A DNA stretch of 21,853 nucleotides from Leptospira alexanderi serovar Manhao 3 str. L 60 (GTDB taxonomy: Bacteria; Spirochaetota; Leptospiria; Leptospirales; Leptospiraceae): contig NZ_AHMT02000032.1 in the NCBI RefSeq assembly GCF_000243815.2, positions 1 to 21,853 of the forward strand, written 5' to 3'. A program made the position numbers and the translations under genes. The notes below the pieces were generated by a model. That model ran no database searches and was not told the origin of the DNA. It worked only from the letters and a program-made list of their open reading frames with translations. Within the stretch, counting starts at the first letter, position 1. Each line of letters opens with the position of its first letter. Below, piece after piece: positions 7,854 through 16,169 of the stretch.

Positions 7854-10800
7854 TTCGATTCTGCGTAAATCGGCCCGTAACGACAGCCATGATTTGGTCT
7901 GCGTTATGTGTATTCGGATTAATATCGTTACAAAAACTTAAAATCAATCTTTTACCCGAATTAGAATATCCTAAAGCGAGCATTCTAACTTCTTATCAAA
8001 ACGCATCTCCGGAAGAAATCGAAAACTTAATTACAAAACCGTTAACCGATGCGGTAGGCACCGTACCGGGAATCGAAAAGATAAGTTCGGAATCTTCGGA
8101 AGGCTCGTCCATTATAACCGTCCAATTTTCAAATCGGACGAAAATAGACTACGCGATCATCGAAATACGGGAAAGAATCGATTTAGTTCGGGATATATTG
8201 CCTCAAGACGCGACAAGACCCATCGTAACCAGATTTGATCCCTCCAAAGCTTCGTTTCAAGAAATTGTATTTTTCCCGAAAGGAGACTTCGATCCCAAAG
8301 AGCTGAGAAGTTTTATAGAGGAAAACGTCAAGATACACATAGAAAGAATCGAAGGATTGGCGTCCGTTCAACTTTCCGGAGGACACAAAAAAGAAATTAG
8401 GATAAAAATCGATTCCGAAAAAATGAACGCCTACGGCCTTTCCCCTCTCGACGTAAAAAGAGCGATCATAGCGACCAATATCAACGTTCCGGCTGGAAGT
8501 TTACCGGTAGGAAATAAAGACCTACTGATAAGAACGGTGGGAGAATTCAATTCGATCGACGACTTAAAAACTTCCATAGTGGGCGCCAATCAACAGGGAA
8601 TATCGATACCGTTATCCTCGTTCAGCGACGTAGAGGAAGGTTATAGGGAAAGAACGGGAATCGCGAGATACAACGGTAAGGATTGTGTAATCGTATATTT
8701 GTTCAAAGAACCCGGAAAAAACTCGGTCGAGATCTCGGAAGAAGTAAATAAACATTTAAAACAGATCAACGAAAAATTCGGAAAGGAGATCACTGCAAAT
8801 ATCGTCTATGACGAATCCAAATTTATAAAAGACTCCGTGTCGGGCGTAAGCGGTTCCCTGATATCGGGAGCGTTACTCGCCTTTTTAGTTTTAATTTTTT
8901 TACTAAGGAACGTAAAAAGTCCCATCATTCTACTCATCGTAATACCCGCTTCGCTACTCACAACATTCTTATTCTTTTATCTATTCGAAATCTCCTTAAA
9001 CATGATGTCCTTAGGCGGATTAGCCTTAGGAATCGGAATGCTCTTTGATACGAGCAACGTAATTTTTTCCGCGATAGAAAGAAACATGATCAAAGGACAA
9101 ACAATAGAAAAGGCGAGCGTAGACGGAACGCTTGAAGTCGCGGGTTCCGTCGTTTCGGCTACGCTTACGACCGTAATCGTATTTCTTCCGATCATCTTCT
9201 TAAAAAGTGTCATAGGAATCGTATTTTCCGAAATGGCTTTGGCTATAACCATATCGTTAATAACAAGTTTGATATCTTCGATTACGATCATCCCGATGTT
9301 TTCATCCATTTTGTATGATAAAAAGATCGAAATTCCGTTTTTAAACCGAGTCGTATTCAAATACTCCGAAAAAATCAACGATCGTTTACTTCGAAGTTAC
9401 GAAAAAAAACTGAATCAATATTTAAACAATCCCCGCCCCTTAATCATAATCATAGCCGTATTACTTGTATTCTCCCTTCAATTCTTATGGGTGGTTCCCA
9501 AAGAATTCATTCCAAAAGTGGATACGGGTGAATTTTCAATCGCACTAACTTTAGAGAACGGAACAAAATTGGAATCCACGTCTGAATGGGTAAACAAACT
9601 CGAAAATACGATATTAGAAACCCAAAAAGTGGAAAGTATCATTTCCAGAATCGGTTACGAAGAAGAACAAATTGCGGGTAAAAAAGGAGGAAACTCGGGA
9701 ACCAACACCGCCAAAATCAGAGTTTTATTAAAAGAAGATTCTAAAATCGATACTTCCGAATATATCGAAGAGATAAGAAAGAAAATTCCTTCCAACGAAA
9801 ATATACAAGTAACGTTTGAAAATAGCGGAGATATTATTTCATCGTTAGTCTCTTCCGATTCCAATAAATTGATTTTGGAAATTCAAGGAGAGGATTTAAA
9901 AATATTAAACGAACTGGGAAAAAACATTAAAAATAAAATAGAAAAGATTAGAGGAGTAAAAGACATCAAAGAAAGTATAAGCGACACTTCCACAGAATTC
10001 TCCTTAAACTTCGATTCGATAAAATACAGTAACTCCAATTTAAACAATGAATATCTATCCGCCTATCTACGGTTAGCCAACCACGGTTCGGTCGTGACTC
10101 GCATAAAACTGAACGGAAAAAACACGGATGTCCGAATGTCGTTTCGTAAACAGGACGTAAACACTCTGGATAAAATCCTAAATATGAAAATACGAACTCC
10201 CACCGGAGGATTGGTACAAATTTCACAAATTGGAAAAATCGAAGAAAAAACAAGTCCCTCTTCTATATTAAGATCAGGTAATGTAAGGATCAATCAAATT
10301 ACGGCGGACATAGAACCGTCCGGGATCAACGATTCAATAGCGAGTGTGGAAGAGATCGTCAGGAATACGACTCCTCCCGAAGGATACAAAATACAATTTA
10401 CGGGTGAAAAAGAAAATATAGAAGAATCGTTTAGCGATCTAACGTTTACTTTTATTTTAGCCACTCTTCTCATATTTATGCTTCTGGCAAGCCAGTTCGA
10501 ATCGCTAAAATATTCTCTGATTATGATATGTACGATACCTCTCATATTTATCGGCTTGTTTCCGGCCTTATTCTTATTTGGAAAAAGTCTCAATGTAAGT
10601 TCGTTTATGGGATTGGTTTTATTATTAGGCGTGGTAGTGGACAACGCGGTTTTATATTATGAATATGTAAACATCTTATCTCAAAATAACACCCCGTTAA
10701 AAACGGTAATCGTAGAAAGCGGCAAAATCGTATTAAAACCGATCCTAATGAACAACAGCACTACGATTTTAGGGCTCTTACCGATAATGCTGGAACTTCA

Positions 10801-10927
10801 AAAAGGAACCGAATTTCAATCTCCGATGGCGGTGGTCGTGATTTTCGGCTTATGCGCGTCCTTTTTCTTCAGTTTATACTTAATCCCGCTTCTCTTTTAT
10901 TTTTTACTTAAAAATCGCAGACCGTAA
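7841..10927 (+). CDS. RND multidrug/heavy-metal-type efflux permease (AcrB/HAE1-like), relay-competent copy
   Basis: A 1028-aa inner-membrane permease, close to the usual AcrB length. The N-terminus is typical: a short cytoplasmic stretch with NRPVTTAMIW, TM1, then KINLLPELEYPKASILTSYQ, the porter-domain start shared by HAE-type pumps. Two large periplasmic loops separate the two bundles of six helices. In TM4 the motif GIGMLFDTSN places Asp403 at the position of AcrB Asp407, but the second Asp (AcrB 408) is Thr404. In TM10, GVVVDNAVLYYE places Asp934 where AcrB has Lys940. The proton relay therefore looks present but altered. The start codon lies inside the adaptor gene's 3' end. Substrate cannot be read from sequence; drug/HAE1 is favoured over CusA-type metal export because no methionine relay motif was noticed. 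Confidence 0.88.
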   Translation: MEAVIRFCVNRPVTTAMIWSALCVFGLISLQKLKINLLPELEYPKASILTSYQNASPEEIENLITKPLTDAVGTVPGIEKISSESSEGSSIITVQFSNRTKIDYAIIEIRERIDLVRDILPQDATRPIVTRFDPSKASFQEIVFFPKGDFDPKELRSFIEENVKIHIERIEGLASVQLSGGHKKEIRIKIDSEKMNAYGLSPLDVKRAIIATNINVPAGSLPVGNKDLLIRTVGEFNSIDDLKTSIVGANQQGISIPLSSFSDVEEGYRERTGIARYNGKDCVIVYLFKEPGKNSVEISEEVNKHLKQINEKFGKEITANIVYDESKFIKDSVSGVSGSLISGALLAFLVLIFLLRNVKSPIILLIVIPASLLTTFLFFYLFEISLNMMSLGGLALGIGMLFDTSNVIFSAIERNMIKGQTIEKASVDGTLEVAGSVVSATLTTVIVFLPIIFLKSVIGIVFSEMALAITISLITSLISSITIIPMFSSILYDKKIEIPFLNRVVFKYSEKINDRLLRSYEKKLNQYLNNPRPLIIIIAVLLVFSLQFLWVVPKEFIPKVDTGEFSIALTLENGTKLESTSEWVNKLENTILETQKVESIISRIGYEEEQIAGKKGGNSGTNTAKIRVLLKEDSKIDTSEYIEEIRKKIPSNENIQVTFENSGDIISSLVSSDSNKLILEIQGEDLKILNELGKNIKNKIEKIRGVKDIKESISDTSTEFSLNFDSIKYSNSNLNNEYLSAYLRLANHGSVVTRIKLNGKNTDVRMSFRKQDVNTLDKILNMKIRTPTGGLVQISQIGKIEEKTSPSSILRSGNVRINQITADIEPSGINDSIASVEEIVRNTTPPEGYKIQFTGEKENIEESFSDLTFTFILATLLIFMLLASQFESLKYSLIMICTIPLIFIGLFPALFLFGKSLNVSSFMGLVLLLGVVVDNAVLYYEYVNILSQNNTPLKTVIVESGKIVLKPILMNNSTTILGLLPIMLELQKGTEFQSPMAVVVIFGLCASFFFSLYLIPLLFYFLLKNRRP

Positions 10928-10931
10928 AATC

Positions 10932-13900
10932 ATGAACCGAAAAGAAAATGGATTTATAAACTTCGGCCCGGTGACCCTGGGAATGATTTTTCTTGGATTC
11001 GTCATTTTCGGTTTTTTATCATATATAAGAAATCCGGTAACTTTATTTTCAACGGTTCCATATCCCGCTCTAACAATTTCGGTCGAATATCCCGGAGCCG
11101 ATGTGGAAGATGTGGAACAAACGATTACCGTCCCCATAGAAGAAACGATATCCAACATCGGAGGGATCGAGGTCATACACTCCTTTGCCGAAAGAGGAAA
11201 GACCGATATTAACGTTGAATTCCAAAAAAATGTAAACTTGCAATTCAAAAGTTTGGAAATTAGAGAAAGGATAGACATTCTTTCCGGTCAATTTCCTAAG
11301 GAAGTTCATAAACCGTTCCTATATCAGTATGATCCCGACGAAAGGCCAGTTTTAATAATAACCTTAAAAAGTACAAAATACGATCTAATCGAATTAAGGA
11401 GAATTGCGGATTTCGAAGTAAAAAGATATCTCGAAAATCTGGAAGGCGTCAGCCGAATCGCCGTTTCAGGCGGAAAAATAAGGGAAATATTAGTTTCTTG
11501 TGATATGCAAAAATTAACCGGGTTCGGACTGGATTTATTGGAAGTTCAAAGAGCGATTCAAAATCACAACAAACCTGTTTCAATAGGAAAAATTGAGAAC
11601 GTCGGTCGTGAATTTAAGGTCATTTCCAGCGGCAGATTAAAAAGTATAAACGAAATTCAAAAGATTCCAATATTTCTAAAAGAAAGAAACAAAACGATCT
11701 ATATAGAAGATATAGCGGACGTTTCCTTTTCCTACCGAGACGAAGAAAGCGCATCGAGAGTAAACGGAAATGAAAACATCAGTATCTACATTTACAAATC
11801 TTCCTTAGGAAATATTTTAGAACTTTCAAAAGAAACTCGAAATAAGCTCAGACAACTTAATATAGCCGACGTCGAATTTGAGATGATTTACGATCAAACC
11901 GAATCGATCGTAAAAACATACTGGAATCTTTGTATCACGTTAGCATTAGGCCTCCTTTTATTCGCACTCACAATTCAAAAAACAAAGTCTTTTCACTACT
12001 TTAAAATAAAAACGATCTTCTTTTTACAGTTAGTCATAGTTTTCTTTACGATTCAGTTAATTTTATTCATTTTAAAAATACCGTTCGATGTAGTCGTTTT
12101 TAGCGGGATTGTAATCGGTTTTTCTTTTTGGTTGATCATTGTAGTTCATCTCGGAGAATATATAAACGCAAAAAAGGAGAAACTTACCCTAAAAAGTTTT
12201 AGGGCCGAATTCATCACGTTACTTGCAATCCTAATCGCGATAACGATCCCACCTTACGTATTGGACAAAAACACCGGACTACCCTCGCTAAAATTGGGAT
12301 TAACCATCGTAACCTATCTCACACTTTCATATATAACGTTTACACCGTTGATATTCTTTCTAGATAATTCAATAGCCTATCACGTAAAAAATTTCACAAC
12401 TCTCCCTATCGGACATGAAAACAAATTCGATACGATACGAAATATGATTCTAAAAAATAGATTCATTGATTCAATTCGGACTCATCTCGCAAAGCTGCAA
12501 ACGAAGTTAGAAATTTTAAAAAAATATAAAAACTTTATTCTTGCGGCAAAATATGCGGGCTATCTAATAATTGTATTATTCGTTATTGTCCGATTTTATA
12601 ATATTCCAAAAGAATTATTTTATTCCTCTGAAAGCCAAAAGTTATTGGCTTATATTGAATTGCCATCCGGCACCGGGTTCGAATTTACGAACTCAACCGC
12701 CAAAAAAATAGAAAACAAAATACTCGCCGTACAAGGAGTAAAAGAAGTTACAAGCAAGATCGAACCGGCCCATTCTTTTTTATTAATCACTCTGAATGAC
12801 GACAAAATCGGAAACGACGAATTCATCGAGAAAATTAGAGAAGGTATAGGAAACACAAATCCGGCATTCTGTTATATTTCAAAAGAATCGGATGCCGCTC
12901 AATTTAAGGAAATCACCGTAGACATTTTGGGAGACCAAAACGAAGAATTAAGTAAAGTAATTAATAACATCACCCCCAGAGTTTCAAAAATCAAAGGCGT
13001 CCAAGAAATAGTTTTACGTTATAAATCTCCGAGGGAAGAACTCCAAGTCTTGCTGGATAAAAATAAAACGATAGAATCCTCGCTCTCAAACGACGAAATC
13101 GGAAACTTTCTGAAAATTGCGATCCAAGGAGGAGTCGTTACTAAATTTTTAGACGATAATAGAGAAATGGACGTGAGAGTTCGATTTTCCAGAGAATACA
13201 GGAACTCTCAAGATAGTCTGAATCTGTTTTATCTGAAAAACAATACGGGCAAATATATACCATTGACCGAAATCGCTTTTACCAAGGAATCAAAATCCCC
13301 GATTAAAACGTATAGAAAAAATAAAAAACGCATGCTTTCCTTTTCATTACGTTCCTCTAAAGTATCTCATTCCGAAATACTGACCGAATTAAAAAATATA
13401 GGATCCGAGGAACTCCCGGCGAACTATCAATTGGAAATCGGAAGAAACGTGGAAAAAATATTGGAAAGCGAAAATCAAATCTATGCCGTTTTGATCGGAT
13501 CTCTCTTATTTATATTTATGATACTGTCTTCGTATTTTGAATCATTTACAAAACCGTTTGCTGTAATAATCTCATTTTTTGTTCCGATTTTTCTCACATT
13601 CTTTTTATTAAGTTTTATTTTTAATTCGTTAACTCTACCGATATATCTCGGTTTGTTACTCCTTACATCGCTCGTCTCTTTCCAAATTATACAAAAAATA
13701 AAATTCAGCGAAGTGAAAAGGACAGAAAATAGATGGCGCGATTTACTACTATTAGGATCTCTTTTTATGCCTCAAATATTCTATCCGGTGGAAGGAGGTC
13801 ATTTTCTACAACAACTTGAGATAACGTTGATCCTTGGATATACTCTGTCACATCTGTTCACTCTTAGGATTTTAAACTATATACAAGATGGAAAATTTTC

Positions 13901-13997
13901 CGAAGAAATTAAATTTTTAAAGAACATAAGTTTGAATGGAATCCGTTCCGTTTGGAAGTTAATTTATCACCGTAATTTAAGATTTTCAAGAAGATGA
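10932..13997 (+). CDS. Divergent RND permease-like protein lacking proton-relay acids
   Basis: A 1021-aa full-length RND-fold protein starting 4 bp after the first permease. It retains the family layout: TM1 (FGPVTLGMIFLGFVIFGFL), then VPYPALTISVEYPGADVEDVE, the IRERIDILSGQFPKEVHKPF segment, a porter domain, and repeated helical bundles. The catalytic parts are gone. TM4 reads VIGFSFWLIIVVH, with Trp400 aligned to Asp403 of the neighbour. TM10 reads GLLLLTSLVSFQII, with Phe917 aligned to Asp934. No substitute acidic residue lies in either helix nearby. The frame is intact over three kilobases, so it is not decaying. Inference: a non-energised partner in a heterotrimer, as with paired RND genes such as MdtB/MdtC, or a regulatory subunit. 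Confidence 0.82.
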   Translation: MNRKENGFINFGPVTLGMIFLGFVIFGFLSYIRNPVTLFSTVPYPALTISVEYPGADVEDVEQTITVPIEETISNIGGIEVIHSFAERGKTDINVEFQKNVNLQFKSLEIRERIDILSGQFPKEVHKPFLYQYDPDERPVLIITLKSTKYDLIELRRIADFEVKRYLENLEGVSRIAVSGGKIREILVSCDMQKLTGFGLDLLEVQRAIQNHNKPVSIGKIENVGREFKVISSGRLKSINEIQKIPIFLKERNKTIYIEDIADVSFSYRDEESASRVNGNENISIYIYKSSLGNILELSKETRNKLRQLNIADVEFEMIYDQTESIVKTYWNLCITLALGLLLFALTIQKTKSFHYFKIKTIFFLQLVIVFFTIQLILFILKIPFDVVVFSGIVIGFSFWLIIVVHLGEYINAKKEKLTLKSFRAEFITLLAILIAITIPPYVLDKNTGLPSLKLGLTIVTYLTLSYITFTPLIFFLDNSIAYHVKNFTTLPIGHENKFDTIRNMILKNRFIDSIRTHLAKLQTKLEILKKYKNFILAAKYAGYLIIVLFVIVRFYNIPKELFYSSESQKLLAYIELPSGTGFEFTNSTAKKIENKILAVQGVKEVTSKIEPAHSFLLITLNDDKIGNDEFIEKIREGIGNTNPAFCYISKESDAAQFKEITVDILGDQNEELSKVINNITPRVSKIKGVQEIVLRYKSPREELQVLLDKNKTIESSLSNDEIGNFLKIAIQGGVVTKFLDDNREMDVRVRFSREYRNSQDSLNLFYLKNNTGKYIPLTEIAFTKESKSPIKTYRKNKKRMLSFSLRSSKVSHSEILTELKNIGSEELPANYQLEIGRNVEKILESENQIYAVLIGSLLFIFMILSSYFESFTKPFAVIISFFVPIFLTFFLLSFIFNSLTLPIYLGLLLLTSLVSFQIIQKIKFSEVKRTENRWRDLLLLGSLFMPQIFYPVEGGHFLQQLEITLILGYTLSHLFTLRILNYIQDGKFSEEIKFLKNISLNGIRSVWKLIYHRNLRFSRR

Positions 13998-14197
13998 AAA
14001 TTAAACGGAGCAAACAACTGTTAAAATAAAAACAGGGTATTCATCATAATTTATGACTTGCTTCGCATAGATGTCGGGTTTCAATCGCTATAAGGTGAAC
14101 ATTGACGAATCTCAAGTCGACGAAAAAATGAGTCCTTTAAAATATTCACAACGTATAACAATCAATTCAACATATCGTTAATTAGGAAAATTAGAAA

Positions 14198-14881
14198 ATG
14201 GTATTTAAGTTAAATCGGCTTTTAAAAAATAATTGGTTTACAATCTCGTTTCAAAAGAACCTAAACTACAACCTCAATCCGGAGGAAATTGTAAAGGAAT
14301 CCCCGTTTCAATTTTTAAAACAAACGTTAAAGATCACTTCTATCTTCCTAATTTTTTACATCGTAATAAATTTAATCTTTTCCCTATTCAATTTGGACTA
14401 TTTGCTTAAATACGGCAATGTAATGAAAAATTTCTATACGCAAGGAAAAATATCCTGGTCGTTATATCTCATGAACGTATTTCCTTATAGTGTGTTTTTT
14501 TTAGCGTTTTTCTTTATGATTTTGCAAATCATAAGCGCTGTTATTTCCTATGGAGCAATGTGGATTTTAGGAGAACCGACTAGATCTTTTCTTAGACTGT
14601 TAGGAATTTATCACTCGTCTTGTCTGTATATCTTATTCGCGTTACTTCCGATCTTAGTACTCTTCCAATTCGTTCCCAAAAATATCCAAGAAAATTTTTA
14701 TGGAATGGTCTTTTTTATAGGATTAAACGCCGCGCTACTATTAATCGGACTTTTTGCACAAAGTTATTTCTTTATTAAAATGTGCAAAAGAGCATTTGAT
14801 CAGAATTTGGGGCGTGCGATTTTAACTTGGCTATCGCCTTTTTTACTTCTTTCGATTGTCGTTATTTCTAGTTTTAGCTAA
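14198..14881 (+). CDS. Yip1-like polytopic inner-membrane protein
   Basis: A 227-aa hydrophobic protein with five predicted membrane helices: about 45-68 (LKITSIFLIFYIVINLIFSL), 92-120 (SVFFLAFFFMILQIISAVIS), 136-158 (LYILFALLPILVLFQFV), 167-190 (GMVFFIGLNAALLLIGLF) and 208-225 (LTWLSPFLLLSIVVIS). The pattern of a soluble N-terminus, five helices, and short polar motifs such as GEPTRSFLRLLGIYH between helices 2 and 3 fits the Yip1/YIPF-type bacterial family. A loose AGGA (TTAGGAAAATTAGAAA) precedes the ATG. It is 200 bp downstream of the efflux operon on the same strand, so it may be a separate unit or read through from it. No link to efflux is demonstrated. Confidence 0.65.
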   Translation: MVFKLNRLLKNNWFTISFQKNLNYNLNPEEIVKESPFQFLKQTLKITSIFLIFYIVINLIFSLFNLDYLLKYGNVMKNFYTQGKISWSLYLMNVFPYSVFFLAFFFMILQIISAVISYGAMWILGEPTRSFLRLLGIYHSSCLYILFALLPILVLFQFVPKNIQENFYGMVFFIGLNAALLLIGLFAQSYFFIKMCKRAFDQNLGRAILTWLSPFLLLSIVVISSFS

Positions 14882-14904
14882 TCTTCCCTAGAATGAAAGT
14901 TCAA

Positions 14905-14928
14905 ACCTGCTCTTTATCAATAGCAGGT
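14905..14928. terminator. Perfect 7-bp inverted repeat downstream of the Yip1-like gene
   Basis: ACCTGCT and AGCAGGT form a 7-bp stem with a 10-nt loop, 24 bp after the stop of the membrane-protein gene. There is no T-tract on the plus strand after it, so intrinsic termination is only possible, not established. A related GACCTGC...GCAGGTC pair occurs at 17743-17774. Confidence 0.35.
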
Positions 14929-14936
14929 GTTACTGT

Positions 14937-15121
<185 letters not shown>

Positions 15122-15159
15122 CATTGGCGCTCGACGGGTTCTTACGTTGTTTGTAAAAA

Positions 15160-15843
15160 TCATTCTGTTCTTTTTATATCTGTAACATTTTGATCGTCTT
15201 TCCATATACCGTTTTTAAGAATTGTGCCTCTTGAATCCATAAGGATTCCCGTTCCATTTCGTTTACCCGATTTCCATTCACCGATATACTTAGAACCGTC
15301 TTCATAGATATAAATACCGCTTCCTTCGTAGATGACGCCTTTACGATACATCCCTAAAAGTTTGATTCCTCCCGCAATGGTGAGCTCGCCGACTCCTTCC
15401 GGCTCTCCTTGAAAAAAATTCGCTTTCAGAATTGAAGTTTTTCCGGGCCAGGAAAAAATCCCTACTCCGTGTTTTTCGTTTTCGAAAAAATCACCTTCAT
15501 ATCTGCTTTTGTCCGCATACCTATAAATACCCTTGCCATGTTTTTTACCAAAGATCCAATCACCTTCATAAAAATCTCCTTTGGGATGTGTAAAAATACC
15601 GAAACCATGAAACTTGGACTGAGCAAATTGACCTTTATAGACCGCCCCATTTCTAAATTGGAGCGTACCGAATCCGTTTTTACAATCTCCTTCAATACAC
15701 TTTGAAGTATTTGAAATAATGAAAGATCCCAATGCAAAGATTAAAAATAAGATAAAAGTGGATACAAGTCCAAGAAGAATTCGTTTCTTTGTTTTGGGGA
15801 ATTTTTGAAATCTTTTTTTAAGGGAATTTAAAATTTGCTTCAT
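15160..15843 (-). CDS. Membrane-anchored MORN-repeat protein
   Basis: A 227-aa protein with a basic N-terminus, one membrane segment (about residues 22-44, ILLGLVSTFILFLIFALGSF), then about six MORN repeats. Clear copies are YKGQFAQSKFHGFGIF, YEGDWIFGKKHGKGIY, YEGDFFENEKHGVGIF and YIGEWKSGKRNGTGIL, with degenerate copies between them (NFFQGEPEGVGELT and a second GMYRKGVIYEGSGIY). MORN repeats form an elongated beta-meander associated with membranes. The predicted topology puts the repeats outside the cytoplasm (periplasm). A Cys pair (KCIEGDCKNG) follows the membrane segment. AGAGG sits about 11 nt before the ATG. It is downstream of, and co-directional with, the replicon genes, but separated from rep by 326 bp, so it is probably an independent gene. 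Function unknown. Confidence 0.78.
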   Translation of the reverse strand: MKQILNSLKKRFQKFPKTKKRILLGLVSTFILFLIFALGSFIISNTSKCIEGDCKNGFGTLQFRNGAVYKGQFAQSKFHGFGIFTHPKGDFYEGDWIFGKKHGKGIYRYADKSRYEGDFFENEKHGVGIFSWPGKTSILKANFFQGEPEGVGELTIAGGIKLLGMYRKGVIYEGSGIYIYEDGSKYIGEWKSGKRNGTGILMDSRGTILKNGIWKDDQNVTDIKRTE

Positions 15844-16169
15844 ATAATTTTTTGCCTCTGACGCTTCTATAAAATCAATGACATGAATTTAGCGAAATTC
15901 TTTTTTCTTACTTTTCATCAATCGGTGAAACTTCTTTCCATCGCAAAGGTTTGCCTTTCTTCGTCTTAAATTGAGTGTATCTATTTTCTCGCTTTTTTAT
16001 TACTCATATTTCTGGCTACAAAAAGAGTCTTCTATTACAATTGCAAGGCATGGTGATTGCTTGTGTTAAACTGTTGAATAGTGATCCCTTCCCTACCGAT
16101 CCCGAATGGATCTAATTTATATAGGGGTCATTTCAAGTTTTGCTCTTGTTTCAGTTTTGAATTTGTCCT
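15844..16169. other. Noncoding gap between the MORN gene and rep
   Basis: No gene or RNA was recognised in this 326-bp stretch. It holds a 5-bp hairpin GATCC/GGATC (16098-16112) and a very short minus-strand frame, KPLRWKEVSPIDEK, ending at 15908, that vaguely resembles the N-terminus of IS481/IS3-type transposases but is too short to call. This gap is the most likely place for a junction between replicon core and cargo, because gene content changes across it; that is inference. Confidence 0.35.

Noticed and set aside
14022..14042. CTGTT...AACAG hairpin after the second permease gene
   Set aside because: Only five base pairs and no T-tract, too weak to call a terminator.
15908..15946. Short minus-strand frame resembling the start of an IS481/IS3-type transposase (RWKEVSPIDEK)
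   Set aside because: Only about a dozen residues before a stop, with no downstream continuation in any frame and no terminal inverted repeats nearby.
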